Origin: Glandiceps talaboti
Lineage: Eukaryota > Hemichordata > Enteropneusta > Spengelidae
Reading direction: 5' to 3'
DNA length: 64,000 nt
NCBI RefSeq assembly: GCF_964340395.1
Contig: NC_135567.1
Location: 4,409,399-4,473,398, forward strand
The translations under genes were made by a program, and so were the position numbers. Shown piece after piece: positions 1 through 15,274 of this stretch; within the stretch, counting starts at the first letter, position 1; every line of letters starts with the position of its first letter. The notes beneath the pieces are model-generated. The model was given only the letters and a program-made list of their open reading frames with translations. It was not told the DNA's origin and did not search any database.

Positions 1-3000
1 ACACAGTTGATAGACACCTAACTACCAATCAGTACACAGTTGATAGACACCTAACTACCAATCAGTACACAGTTGATAGACACCTAACTACCAATCAGTA
101 CACAGTTGATAGACACTGAACAACCAATCAGTACACAGTTGATAGATACCTAACTACCAATCAGTACACAGTTGATAGACACTGAACAACCAATCAGTAC
201 ACAGTTGATAGACACCTAACTACCAATCAGTACACAGTTGATAGACACTGAACAACCAATCAGTACACAGTTGATAGATACCTAACTACCAATCAGTACA
301 CAGTTGATAGACACTGAACAACCAATCAGTACACAGTTGATAGACACTGAACAACCAATCAGTACACAGTTGATAGACACTGAACAACCAATCAGTACAC
401 AGTTGATAGACACCTAACTACCAATCAGTACACAGTTGAAAGACACTGAACAACCAATCAGTACACAGTTGATAGACACCTAACTACCAATCAGTACACA
501 GTTGATAGACACTGAACAACCAATCAGTACACAGTTGATAGACACTGAACAACCAATCAGTACACAGTTGATAGACACCTAACAACCAATCAGTACACAG
601 TTGATAGACACTGAACAACCAATCAGTACACAGTTGATAGACACCTAACTACCAATCAGTACACAGTTGATAGACACCTAACTACCAATCAGTACACAGT
701 TGATAGACACTGAACAACCAATCAGTACACAGTTGATAGATACCTAACTACCAATCAGTACACAGTTGATAGACACTGAACAACCAATCAGTACACAGTT
801 GATAGACACCGAACAACCAATCAGTACACAGTTGATAGACACTGAACAACCAATCAGTACACAGTTGATAGACACCTAACTACCAATATCAGTACACACT
901 TGATAGATACCTAACTACCAATCTGTAAAACGTTGATAGACACCTAACTACCAATCAGTACACAGTTGAAAGACACTGAACTACCAATCAGTACACAGTT
1001 GATAGATACCTAACTACCAATCAGTAAAAAGTTGATAGACACCTAACTACCAATCAGTACACAGTTGATAGACACTGAACAACCAATCAGTACACAGTTG
1101 ATAGACACTGAACAACCAATCAGTACACAGTTGATAGATACCTAACTACCAATCAGTACACAGTTGATAGACACTGAACAACCAATCAGTACACAGTTGA
1201 TAGATACCTAACTACCAATCAGTACACAGTTGATAGACACTGAACAACCAATCAGTACACAGTTGATAGACACTGAACAACCAATCAGTACACAGTTGAT
1301 AGACACTGAACAACCAATCAGTACACAGTTGATAGATACCTAACTACCAATCAGTACACAGTTGATAGACACTGAACAACCAATCAGTACACAGTTGATA
1401 GACACCGAACAACCAATCAGTACACAGTTGATAGACACTGAACAACCAATCAGTACATAGTTGATAGACACCTAACTACCAATATCAGTACACAGTTGAT
1501 AGATACCTAACTACCAATCTGTAAAAAGTTGATACACACCTAACAACCAATCAGTACACAGTTGAAAGACACTGAACTACCAATCAGTACACAGTTGATA
1601 GACACCTAACTACCAATCAGTACACAGTTGATAGACACTGAACAACCAATCAGTACACAGTTGATAGACACCTAACTACCAATCAGTACACAGTTGATAG
1701 ACACTGAACTACCAATCAGTACACAGTTGATAGACACTGAACAACCAATCAGTACACAGTTGATAGACACTGAACAACCAATCAGTACACAGTTGATAGA
1801 CACTGAACAACCAATCAGTACACAGTTGATAGATACCTAACTACCAATCAGTACACAGTTGATAGACACTGAACAACCAATCAGTACAGTTGATAGACAC
1901 TGAACAACCAATCAGTACACAGTTGATAGACACCTAACTACCAATCAGTACACAGTTGATAGACACCTAACTACCAATCAGTACACAGTTGATAGACACT
2001 GAACAACCAATCAGTACACAGTTGATAGATACCTAACTACCAATCAGTACACAGTTGATAGACACTGAACAACCAATCAGTACACAGTTGATAGACACCT
2101 AACTACCAATCAGTACACAGTTGATAGACACCTAACTACCAATCAGTACACAGTTGATAGACACTGAACAACCAATCAGTACACAGTTGATAGATACCTA
2201 ACTACCAATCAGTACACAGTTGATAGACACTGAACAACCAATCAGTACACAGTTGATAGACACTGAACAACCAATCAGTACACAGTTGATAGCCACTGAA
2301 CAACCAATCAGTACACAGTTCATAGACACCTAACTACCAATCAGTTCACAGTTGATAGACACTGAACAACCAATCAGTACACAGTTGATAGATACCTAAC
2401 TACCAATCAGTACACAGTTGATAGACACTGAACAACCAATCAGTACACAGTTGATAGACACTGAACAACCAATCAGTACACAGTTGATAGACACTGAACA
2501 ACCAATCAGTACACAGTTGATAGATACTGAACAACCAATCAGTACACAGTTGATAGACACCTAACTACCAATCAGTACACAGTTGATAGACACTGAACAA
2601 CCAATCAGTACACAGTTGATAGACACTGAACAACCAATCAGTACACAGTTGATAGACACTGAACAACCAATCAGTACACAGTTGATAGACACCTAACTAC
2701 CAATCAGTACACAGTTGAAAGACACTGAACAACCAATCAGTACACAGTTGATAGATACCTAACTACCAATCAGTACACAGTTGAAAGACACTGAACAACA
2801 AATCAGTACACAGTTGATAGACACTGAACAACCAATCAGTACACAGTTGATAGATACCTAACTACCAATCAGTACACAGTTGATAGACACTGAACAACCA
2901 ATCAGTACACAGTTGATAGACACCTAACTACCAATCAGTACACAGTTGATAGACACCTAACTACCAATCAGTACACAGTTGATAGACACTGAACAACCAA

Positions 3001-3213
3001 TCAGTACACAGTTGATAGATACCTAACTACCAATCAGTACACAGTTGATAGACACTGAACAACCAATCAGTACACAGTTGATAGATACCGAACTACCAAT
3101 CAGTACACAGTTGATAGACACCTAACTACCAATCAGTACACAGTTGATAGACACTGAACAACCAATCAGTACACAGTTGATAGATACCTAACTACCAATC
3201 AGTACACAGTTGA
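1..3213 (+). repeat. Satellite segmental duplication, copy 1 (4063-bp shift)
   Basis: The order of unit variants here is repeated 4063 bp further on, at 4064-7276. Over the first 27 units both copies read A A A B C B A B C B B B A K A B B X B A A B C B D B A'. Private markers keep the same offset: aatctgtaaaacg at 921 and 4983, the cagtacagttg deletion at 1882 and 5945, and gataccgaac at 3084 and 7147. The match ends near 3213/7276, where one copy continues B D and the other A K. The left end is outside the window. Confidence 0.9.
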
Positions 3214-3892
3214 TAGACACTGAACAACCAATCAGTACACAGTTGATAGACACCGAACAACCAATCAGTACACAGTTGATAGACACTGAACAACCAATCA
3301 GTACACAGTTGATAGACACCTAACTACCAATATCAGTACACAGTTGATAGATACCTAACTACCAATCTGTAAAACGTTGATAGACACCTAACTACCAATC
3401 AGTACACAGTTGAAAGACACTGAACTACCAATCAGTACACAGTTGATAGATACCTAACTACCAATCAGTAAAAAGTTGATAGACACCTAACTACCAATCA
3501 GTACACAGTTGATAGACACTGAACAACCAATCAGTACACAGTTGATAGACACTGAACAACCAATCAGTACACAGTTGATAGATACCTAACTACCAATCAG
3601 TACACAGTTGATAGACACTGAACAACCAATCAGTACACAGTTGATAGATACCTAACTACCAATCAGTACACAGTTGATAGACACTGAACAACCAATCAGT
3701 ACACAGTTGATAGACACTGAACAACCAATCAGTACACAGTTGATAGACACTGAACAACCAATCAGTACACAGTTGATAGACACCTAACTACCAATCAGTA
3801 CACAGTTGAAAGACACTGAACAACCAATCAGTACACAGTTGATAGATACCTAACTACCAATCAGTACACAGTTGATAGACACCTAACAACCA

Positions 3893-6800
3893 ATCAGTAC
3901 ACAGTTGATAGACACTGAACAACCAATCAGTACACAGTTGAAAGACACTGAACAACCAATCAGTACACAGTTGATAGATACCTAACTACCAATCAGTACA
4001 CAGTTGATAGACACTGAACAACCAATCAGTACACAGTTGATAGACACCGAACAACCAATCAGTACACAGTTGATAGACACCTAACTACCAATCAGTACAC
4101 AGTTGATAGACACCTAACTACCAATCAGTACACAGTTGATAGACACCTAACTACCAATCAGTACACAGTTGATAGACACTGAACAACCAATCAGTACACA
4201 GTTGATAGATACCTAACTACCAATCAGTACACAGTTGATAGACACTGAACAACCAATCAGTACACAGTTGATAGACACCTAACTACCAATCAGTACACAG
4301 TTGATAGACACTGAACAACCAATCAGTACACAGTTGATAGATACCTAACTACCAATCAGTACACAGTTGATAGACACTGAACAACCAATCAGTACACAGT
4401 TGATAGACACTGAACAACCAATCAGTACACAGTTGATAGACACTGAACAACCAATCAGTACACAGTTGATAGACACCTAACTACCAATCAGTACACAGTT
4501 GAAAGACACTGAACAACCAATCAGTACACAGTTGATAGACACCTAACTACCAATCAGTACACAGTTGATAGACACTGAACAACCAATCAGTACACAGTTG
4601 ATAGACACTGAACAACCAATCAGTACACAGTTGATAGACACCTAACAACCAATCAGTACACAGTTGATAGACACTGAACAACCAATCAGTACACAGTTGA
4701 TAGACACCTAACTACCAATCAGTACACAGTTGATAGACACCTAACTACCAATCAGTACACAGTTGATAGACACTGAACAACCAATCAGTACACAGTTGAT
4801 AGATACCTAACTACCAATCAGTACACAGTTGATAGACACTGAACAACCAATCAGTACACAGTTGATAGACACCGAACAACCAATCAGTACACAGTTGATA
4901 GACACTGAACAACCAATCAGTACACAGTTGATAGACACCTAACTACCAATATCAGTACACACTTGATAGATACCTAACTACCAATCTGTAAAACGTTGAT
5001 AGACACCTAACTACCAATCAGTACACAGTTGAAAGACACTGAACTACCAATCAGTACACAGTTGATAGATACCTAACTACCAATCAGTAAAAAGTTGATA
5101 GACACCTAACTACCAATCAGTACACAGTTGATAGACACTGAACAACCAATCAGTACACAGTTGATAGACACTGAACAACCAATCAGTACACAGTTGATAG
5201 ATACCTAACTACCAATCAGTACACAGTTGATAGACACTGAACAACCAATCAGTACACAGTTGATAGATACCTAACTACCAATCAGTACACAGTTGATAGA
5301 CACTGAACAACCAATCAGTACACAGTTGATAGACACTGAACAACCAATCAGTACACAGTTGATAGACACTGAACAACCAATCAGTACACAGTTGATAGAT
5401 ACCTAACTACCAATCAGTACACAGTTGATAGACACTGAACAACCAATCAGTACACAGTTGATAGACACCGAACAACCAATCAGTACACAGTTGATAGACA
5501 CTGAACAACCAATCAGTACATAGTTGATAGACACCTAACTACCAATATCAGTACACAGTTGATAGATACCTAACTACCAATCTGTAAAAAGTTGATACAC
5601 ACCTAACAACCAATCAGTACACAGTTGAAAGACACTGAACTACCAATCAGTACACAGTTGATAGACACCTAACTACCAATCAGTACACAGTTGATAGACA
5701 CTGAACAACCAATCAGTACACAGTTGATAGACACCTAACTACCAATCAGTACACAGTTGATAGACACTGAACTACCAATCAGTACACAGTTGATAGACAC
5801 TGAACAACCAATCAGTACACAGTTGATAGACACTGAACAACCAATCAGTACACAGTTGATAGACACTGAACAACCAATCAGTACACAGTTGATAGATACC
5901 TAACTACCAATCAGTACACAGTTGATAGACACTGAACAACCAATCAGTACAGTTGATAGACACTGAACAACCAATCAGTACACAGTTGATAGACACCTAA
6001 CTACCAATCAGTACACAGTTGATAGACACCTAACTACCAATCAGTACACAGTTGATAGACACTGAACAACCAATCAGTACACAGTTGATAGATACCTAAC
6101 TACCAATCAGTACACAGTTGATAGACACTGAACAACCAATCAGTACACAGTTGATAGACACCTAACTACCAATCAGTACACAGTTGATAGACACCTAACT
6201 ACCAATCAGTACACAGTTGATAGACACTGAACAACCAATCAGTACACAGTTGATAGATACCTAACTACCAATCAGTACACAGTTGATAGACACTGAACAA
6301 CCAATCAGTACACAGTTGATAGACACTGAACAACCAATCAGTACACAGTTGATAGCCACTGAACAACCAATCAGTACACAGTTCATAGACACCTAACTAC
6401 CAATCAGTTCACAGTTGATAGACACTGAACAACCAATCAGTACACAGTTGATAGATACCTAACTACCAATCAGTACACAGTTGATAGACACTGAACAACC
6501 AATCAGTACACAGTTGATAGACACTGAACAACCAATCAGTACACAGTTGATAGACACTGAACAACCAATCAGTACACAGTTGATAGATACTGAACAACCA
6601 ATCAGTACACAGTTGATAGACACCTAACTACCAATCAGTACACAGTTGATAGACACTGAACAACCAATCAGTACACAGTTGATAGACACTGAACAACCAA
6701 TCAGTACACAGTTGATAGACACTGAACAACCAATCAGTACACAGTTGATAGACACCTAACTACCAATCAGTACACAGTTGAAAGACACTGAACAACCAAT

Positions 6801-8600
6801 CAGTACACAGTTGATAGATACCTAACTACCAATCAGTACACAGTTGAAAGACACTGAACAACAAATCAGTACACAGTTGATAGACACTGAACAACCAATC
6901 AGTACACAGTTGATAGATACCTAACTACCAATCAGTACACAGTTGATAGACACTGAACAACCAATCAGTACACAGTTGATAGACACCTAACTACCAATCA
7001 GTACACAGTTGATAGACACCTAACTACCAATCAGTACACAGTTGATAGACACTGAACAACCAATCAGTACACAGTTGATAGATACCTAACTACCAATCAG
7101 TACACAGTTGATAGACACTGAACAACCAATCAGTACACAGTTGATAGATACCGAACTACCAATCAGTACACAGTTGATAGACACCTAACTACCAATCAGT
7201 ACACAGTTGATAGACACTGAACAACCAATCAGTACACAGTTGATAGATACCTAACTACCAATCAGTACACAGTTGATAGACACCTAACTACCAATCAGTA
7301 CACAGTTGAAAGACACTGAACAACTAATCAGTACACAGTTGATAGACACCTAACTACCAATCAGTACACAGTTGATAGACACTGAACAACCAATCAGTAC
7401 ACAGTTGATAGATACCTAACTACCAATCAGTACACAGTTGATAGACACTGAACAACCAATCAGTACACAGTTGATAGACACCTAACTACCAATCAGTACA
7501 CAGTTGATAGACACTGAACAACCAATCAGTACACAGTTGATAGATACCTAACTACCAATCAGTACACAGTTGATAGACACTGAACAACCAATCAGTACAC
7601 AGTTGATAGACACTGAACAACCAATCAGTACACAGTTGATAGACACTGAACAACCAATCAGTACACAGTTGATAGACACTGAACAACCAATCAGTACACA
7701 GTTGATAGATACCTAACTACCAATCAGTACAGAGTTGATAGACACTGAACAACCAATCAGTACACAGTTGATAGACACCTAACTACCAATCAGTACACAG
7801 TTGATAGACACCTAACTACCAATCAGTACACAGTTGAAAGACACTGAACAACCAATCAGTACACAGTTGATAGACACCTAACTACCAATCAGTACACAGT
7901 TGATAGACACTGAACAACCAATCAGTACACAGTTGATAGACACTGAACAACCAATCAGTACACAGTTGAAAGACAATGAACTACCAATCAGTACACAGTT
8001 GATAGATACCTAACAACCAATCAGTAGACAATTGATAGACACCTAACTACCAATCAGTACACAGTTGATAGACACTGAACAACCAATCAGTACACAGTTG
8101 ATAGATACCTAACTACCAATCAGTACACAGTTGATAGACACTGAACAACCAATCAGTACACAGTTGATAGATACCTAACTACCAATCAGTACACAGTTGA
8201 TAGACACTGAACAACCAATCAGTACACAGTTGATAGACACTGAACAACCAATCAGTACACAGTTGATAGACACTGAACAACCAATCAGTACACAGTTGAT
8301 AGATACCTAACTACCAATCAGTACACAGTTGATAGACACTGAACAACCAATCAGTACACAGTTGATAGACACCGAACAACCAATCAGTACACAGTTGATA
8401 GACACTGAACAACCAATCAGTACATAGTTGATAGACACCTAACTACCAATATCAGTACACAGTTGATAGATACCTAACTACCAATCTGTAAAAAGTTGAT
8501 AGACACCTAACAACCAATCAGTACACAGTTGAAAGACACTGAACTACCAATCAGTACACAGTTGATAGACACCTAACTACCAATCAGTACACAGTTGATA
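3893..8600 (+). repeat. Satellite segmental duplication, copy 1 (6674-bp shift)
   Basis: About 4.7 kb of variant order recurs at 10567-15274. Marker pairs, all exactly 6674 bp apart, are aatctgtaaaacg 4983/11657, aatctgtaaaaag 5579/12253 and 8483/15157, the 2-bp deletion 5945/12619, gataccgaac 7147/13821 and gtagacaatt 8024/14698. The orders diverge after about 8600/15274. End points are judged from unit order, so they are good to about one or two units. Confidence 0.9.
4064..7276 (+). repeat. Satellite segmental duplication, copy 2 (4063-bp shift)
   Basis: Partner of 1-3213, with the same variant order and private markers. Most of this segment is also contained in the longer 6674-bp-shift duplication, so the array was copied at least twice on different scales. 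Confidence 0.9.
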
Positions 8601-10566
8601 GACACCTAACTACCAATCAGTACACAGTTGATAGACACTGAACAACCAATCAGTACACAGTTGATAGATACCTAACTACCAATCAGTACACAGTTGATAG
8701 ACACTGAAAAACCAATCAGTACACAGTTGATAGACACCGAACAACCAATCAGTACACAGTTGATAGACACTGAACAACCAATCAGTACACAGTTGATAGA
8801 CACCTAACTACCAATATCAGTACACAGTTGATAGATACCTAACTACCAATCTGTAAAACGTTGATAGACACCTAACTACCAATCAGTACACAGTTGAAAG
8901 ACACTGAACTACCAATCAGTACACAGTTGATAGATACCTAACTACCAATCAGTAAAAAGTTGATAGACACCTAACTACCAATCAGTACACAGTTGATAGA
9001 CACTGAACAACCAATCAGTACACAGTTGATAGACACTGAACAACCAATCAGTACACAGTTGATAGACACTGAACAACCAATCAGTACACAGTTGATAGAC
9101 ACCTAACTACCAATCAGTACACAGTTGAAAGACACTGAACAACCAATCAGTACACAGTTGATAGATACCTAACTACCAATCAGTACACAGTTGATAGACA
9201 CCTAACAACCAATCAGTACACAGTTGATAGACACTGAACAACCAATCAGTACACAGTTGAAAGACACTGAACAACCAATCAGTACACAGTTGATAGATAC
9301 CTAACTACCAATCAGTACACAGTTGATAGACACTGAACAACCAATCAGTACACAGTTGATAGACACCGAACAACCAATCAGTACACAGTTGATAGACACC
9401 TAACTACCAATCAGTACACAGTTGATAGACACCTAACTACCAATCAGTACACAGTTGATAGACACCTAACTACCAATCAGTACACAGTTGATAGACACTG
9501 AACAACCAATCAGTACACAGTTGATAGATACCTAACTACCAATCAGTACACAGTTGATAGACACTGAACAACCAATCAGTATACAGTTGATAGATACCTA
9601 ACTACCAATCAGTACACAGTTGATAGACACCTAACTACCAATCAGTACACAGTTGAAAGACACTGAACAACCAATCAGTACACAGTTGATAGACACCTAA
9701 CTACCAATCAGTACACAGTTGATAGACACTGAACAACCAATCAGTACACAGTTGATAGACACTGAACAACCAATCAGTACACAGTTGAAAGACAATGAAC
9801 TACCAATCAGTACACAGTTGATAGATACCTAACAACCAATCAGTACACAGTTGATAGACACCTAACTACCAATCAGTACACAGTTGATAGACACTGAACA
9901 ACCAATCAGTACACAGTTGATAGATACCTAACTACCAATCAGTACACAGTTGATAGACACTGAACAACCAATCAGTACACAGTTGATAGACACCGAACAA
10001 CCAATCAGTACACAGTTGATAGACACTGAACAACCAATCAGTACACAGTTGATAGACACCTAACTACCAATATCAGTACACAGTTGATAGATACCTAACT
10101 ACCAATCTGTAAAACGTTGATAGACACCTAACTACCAATCAGTACACAGTTGAAAGACACTGAACTACCAATCAGTACACAGTTGATAGATACCTAACTA
10201 CCAATCAGTAAAAAGTTGATAGACACCTAACTACCAATCAGTACACAGTTGATAGACACTGAACAACCAATCAGTACACAGTTGATAGACACTGAACAAC
10301 CAATCAGTACACAGTTGATAGATACCTAACTACCAATCAGTACACAGTTGATAGACACTGAACAACCAATCAGTACACAGTTGATAGATACCTAACTACC
10401 AATCAGTACACAGTTGATAGACACTGAACAACCAATCAGTACACAGTTGATAGACACTGAACAACCAATCAGTACACAGTTGATAGACACTGAACAACCA
10501 ATCAGTACACAGTTGATAGACACCTAACTACCAATCAGTACACAGTTGAAAGACACTGAACAACCA

Positions 10567-13500
10567 ATCAGTACACAGTTGATAGACACTGAACAACCAA
10601 TCAGTACACAGTTGAAAGACACTGAACAACCAATCAGTACACAGTTGATAGATACCTAACTACCAATCAGTACACAGTTGATAGACACTGAACAACCAAT
10701 CAGTACACAGTTGATAGACACCGAACAACCAATCAGTACACAGTTGATAGACACCTAACTACCAATCAGTACACAGTTGATAGACACCTAACTACCAATC
10801 AGTACACAGTTGATAGACACCTAACTACCAATCAGTACACAGTTGATAGACACTGAACAACCAATCAGTACACAGTTGATAGATACCTAACTACCAATCA
10901 GTACACAGTTGATAGACACTGAACAACCAATCAGTACACAGTTGATAGACACCTAACTACCAATCAGTACACAGTTGATAGACACTGAACAACCAATCAG
11001 TACACAGTTGATAGATACCTAACTACCAATCAGTACACAGTTGATAGACACTGAACAACCAATCAGTACACAGTTGATAGACACTGAACAACCAATCAGT
11101 ACACAGTTGATAGACACTGAACAACCAATCAGTACACAGTTGATAGACACCTAACTACCAATCAGTACACAGTTGAAAGACACTGAACAACCAATCAGTA
11201 CACAGTTGATAGACACCTAACTACCAATCAGTACACAGTTGATAGACACTGAACAACCAATCAGTACACAGTTGATAGACACTGAACAACCAATCAGTAC
11301 ACAGTTGATAGACACCTAACAACCAATCAGTACACAGTTGATAGACACTGAACAACCAATCAGTACACAGTTGATAGACACCTAACTACCAATCAGTACA
11401 CAGTTGATAGACACCTAACTACCAATCAGTACACAGTTGATAGACACTGAACAACCAATCAGTACACAGTTGATAGATACCTAACTACCAATCAGTACAC
11501 AGTTGATAGACACTGAACAACCAATCAGTACACAGTTGATAGACACCGAACAACCAATCAGTACACAGTTGATAGACACTGAACAACCAATCAGTACACA
11601 GTTGATAGACACCTAACTACCAATATCAGTACACACTTGATAGATACCTAACTACCAATCTGTAAAACGTTGATAGACACCTAACTACCAATCAGTACAC
11701 AGTTGAAAGACACTGAACTACCAATCAGTACACAGTTGATAGATACCTAACTACCAATCAGTAAAAAGTTGATAGACACCTAACTACCAATCAGTACACA
11801 GTTGATAGACACTGAACAACCAATCAGTACACAGTTGATAGACACTGAACAACCAATCAGTACACAGTTGATAGATACCTAACTACCAATCAGTACACAG
11901 TTGATAGACACTGAACAACCAATCAGTACACAGTTGATAGATACCTAACTACCAATCAGTACACAGTTGATAGACACTGAACAACCAATCAGTACACAGT
12001 TGATAGACACTGAACAACCAATCAGTACACAGTTGATAGACACTGAACAACCAATCAGTACACAGTTGATAGATACCTAACTACCAATCAGTACACAGTT
12101 GATAGACACTGAACAACCAATCAGTACACAGTTGATAGACACCGAACAACCAATCAGTACACAGTTGATAGACACTGAACAACCAATCAGTACATAGTTG
12201 ATAGACACCTAACTACCAATATCAGTACACAGTTGATAGATACCTAACTACCAATCTGTAAAAAGTTGATACACACCTAACAACCAATCAGTACACAGTT
12301 GAAAGACACTGAACTACCAATCAGTACACAGTTGATAGACACCTAACTACCAATCAGTACACAGTTGATAGACACTGAACAACCAATCAGTACACAGTTG
12401 ATAGACACCTAACTACCAATCAGTACACAGTTGATAGACACTGAACTACCAATCAGTACACAGTTGATAGACACTGAACAACCAATCAGTACACAGTTGA
12501 TAGACACTGAACAACCAATCAGTACACAGTTGATAGACACTGAACAACCAATCAGTACACAGTTGATAGATACCTAACTACCAATCAGTACACAGTTGAT
12601 AGACACTGAACAACCAATCAGTACAGTTGATAGACACTGAACAACCAATCAGTACACAGTTGATAGACACCTAACTACCAATCAGTACACAGTTGATAGA
12701 CACCTAACTACCAATCAGTACACAGTTGATAGACACTGAACAACCAATCAGTACACAGTTGATAGATACCTAACTACCAATCAGTACACAGTTGATAGAC
12801 ACTGAACAACCAATCAGTACACAGTTGATAGACACCTAACTACCAATCAGTACACAGTTGATAGACACCTAACTACCAATCAGTACACAGTTGATAGACA
12901 CTGAACAACCAATCAGTACACAGTTGATAGATACCTAACTACCAATCAGTACACAGTTGATAGACACTGAACAACCAATCAGTACACAGTTGATAGACAC
13001 TGAACAACCAATCAGTACACAGTTGATAGCCACTGAACAACCAATCAGTACACAGTTCATAGACACCTAACTACCAATCAGTTCACAGTTGATAGACACT
13101 GAACAACCAATCAGTACACAGTTGATAGATACCTAACTACCAATCAGTACACAGTTGATAGACACTGAACAACCAATCAGTACACAGTTGATAGACACTG
13201 AACAACCAATCAGTACACAGTTGATAGACACTGAACAACCAATCAGTACACAGTTGATAGATACTGAACAACCAATCAGTACACAGTTGATAGACACCTA
13301 ACTACCAATCAGTACACAGTTGATAGACACTGAACAACCAATCAGTACACAGTTGATAGACACTGAACAACCAATCAGTACACAGTTGATAGACACTGAA
13401 CAACCAATCAGTACACAGTTGATAGACACCTAACTACCAATCAGTACACAGTTGAAAGACACTGAACAACCAATCAGTACACAGTTGATAGATACCTAAC

Positions 13501-15274
13501 TACCAATCAGTACACAGTTGAAAGACACTGAACAACAAATCAGTACACAGTTGATAGACACTGAACAACCAATCAGTACACAGTTGATAGATACCTAACT
13601 ACCAATCAGTACACAGTTGATAGACACTGAACAACCAATCAGTACACAGTTGATAGACACCTAACTACCAATCAGTACACAGTTGATAGACACCTAACTA
13701 CCAATCAGTACACAGTTGATAGACACTGAACAACCAATCAGTACACAGTTGATAGATACCTAACTACCAATCAGTACACAGTTGATAGACACTGAACAAC
13801 CAATCAGTACACAGTTGATAGATACCGAACTACCAATCAGTACACAGTTGATAGACACCTAACTACCAATCAGTACACAGTTGATAGACACTGAACAACC
13901 AATCAGTACACAGTTGATAGATACCTAACTACCAATCAGTACACAGTTGATAGACACCTAACTACCAATCAGTACACAGTTGAAAGACACTGAACAACTA
14001 ATCAGTACACAGTTGATAGACACCTAACTACCAATCAGTACACAGTTGATAGACACTGAACAACCAATCAGTACACAGTTGATAGATACCTAACTACCAA
14101 TCAGTACACAGTTGATAGACACTGAACAACCAATCAGTACACAGTTGATAGACACCTAACTACCAATCAGTACACAGTTGATAGACACTGAACAACCAAT
14201 CAGTACACAGTTGATAGATACCTAACTACCAATCAGTACACAGTTGATAGACACTGAACAACCAATCAGTACACAGTTGATAGACACTGAACAACCAATC
14301 AGTACACAGTTGATAGACACTGAACAACCAATCAGTACACAGTTGATAGACACTGAACAACCAATCAGTACACAGTTGATAGATACCTAACTACCAATCA
14401 GTACAGAGTTGATAGACACTGAACAACCAATCAGTACACAGTTGATAGACACCTAACTACCAATCAGTACACAGTTGATAGACACCTAACTACCAATCAG
14501 TACACAGTTGAAAGACACTGAACAACCAATCAGTACACAGTTGATAGACACCTAACTACCAATCAGTACACAGTTGATAGACACTGAACAACCAATCAGT
14601 ACACAGTTGATAGACACTGAACAACCAATCAGTACACAGTTGAAAGACAATGAACTACCAATCAGTACACAGTTGATAGATACCTAACAACCAATCAGTA
14701 GACAATTGATAGACACCTAACTACCAATCAGTACACAGTTGATAGACACTGAACAACCAATCAGTACACAGTTGATAGATACCTAACTACCAATCAGTAC
14801 ACAGTTGATAGACACTGAACAACCAATCAGTACACAGTTGATAGATACCTAACTACCAATCAGTACACAGTTGATAGACACTGAACAACCAATCAGTACA
14901 CAGTTGATAGACACTGAACAACCAATCAGTACACAGTTGATAGACACTGAACAACCAATCAGTACACAGTTGATAGATACCTAACTACCAATCAGTACAC
15001 AGTTGATAGACACTGAACAACCAATCAGTACACAGTTGATAGACACCGAACAACCAATCAGTACACAGTTGATAGACACTGAACAACCAATCAGTACATA
15101 GTTGATAGACACCTAACTACCAATATCAGTACACAGTTGATAGATACCTAACTACCAATCTGTAAAAAGTTGATAGACACCTAACAACCAATCAGTACAC
15201 AGTTGAAAGACACTGAACTACCAATCAGTACACAGTTGATAGACACCTAACTACCAATCAGTACACAGTTGATA
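10567..15274 (+). repeat. Satellite segmental duplication, copy 2 (6674-bp shift)
   Basis: Partner of 3893-8600. Its right half also belongs to the 2.9-kb tandem higher-order repeat described separately. Confidence 0.9.
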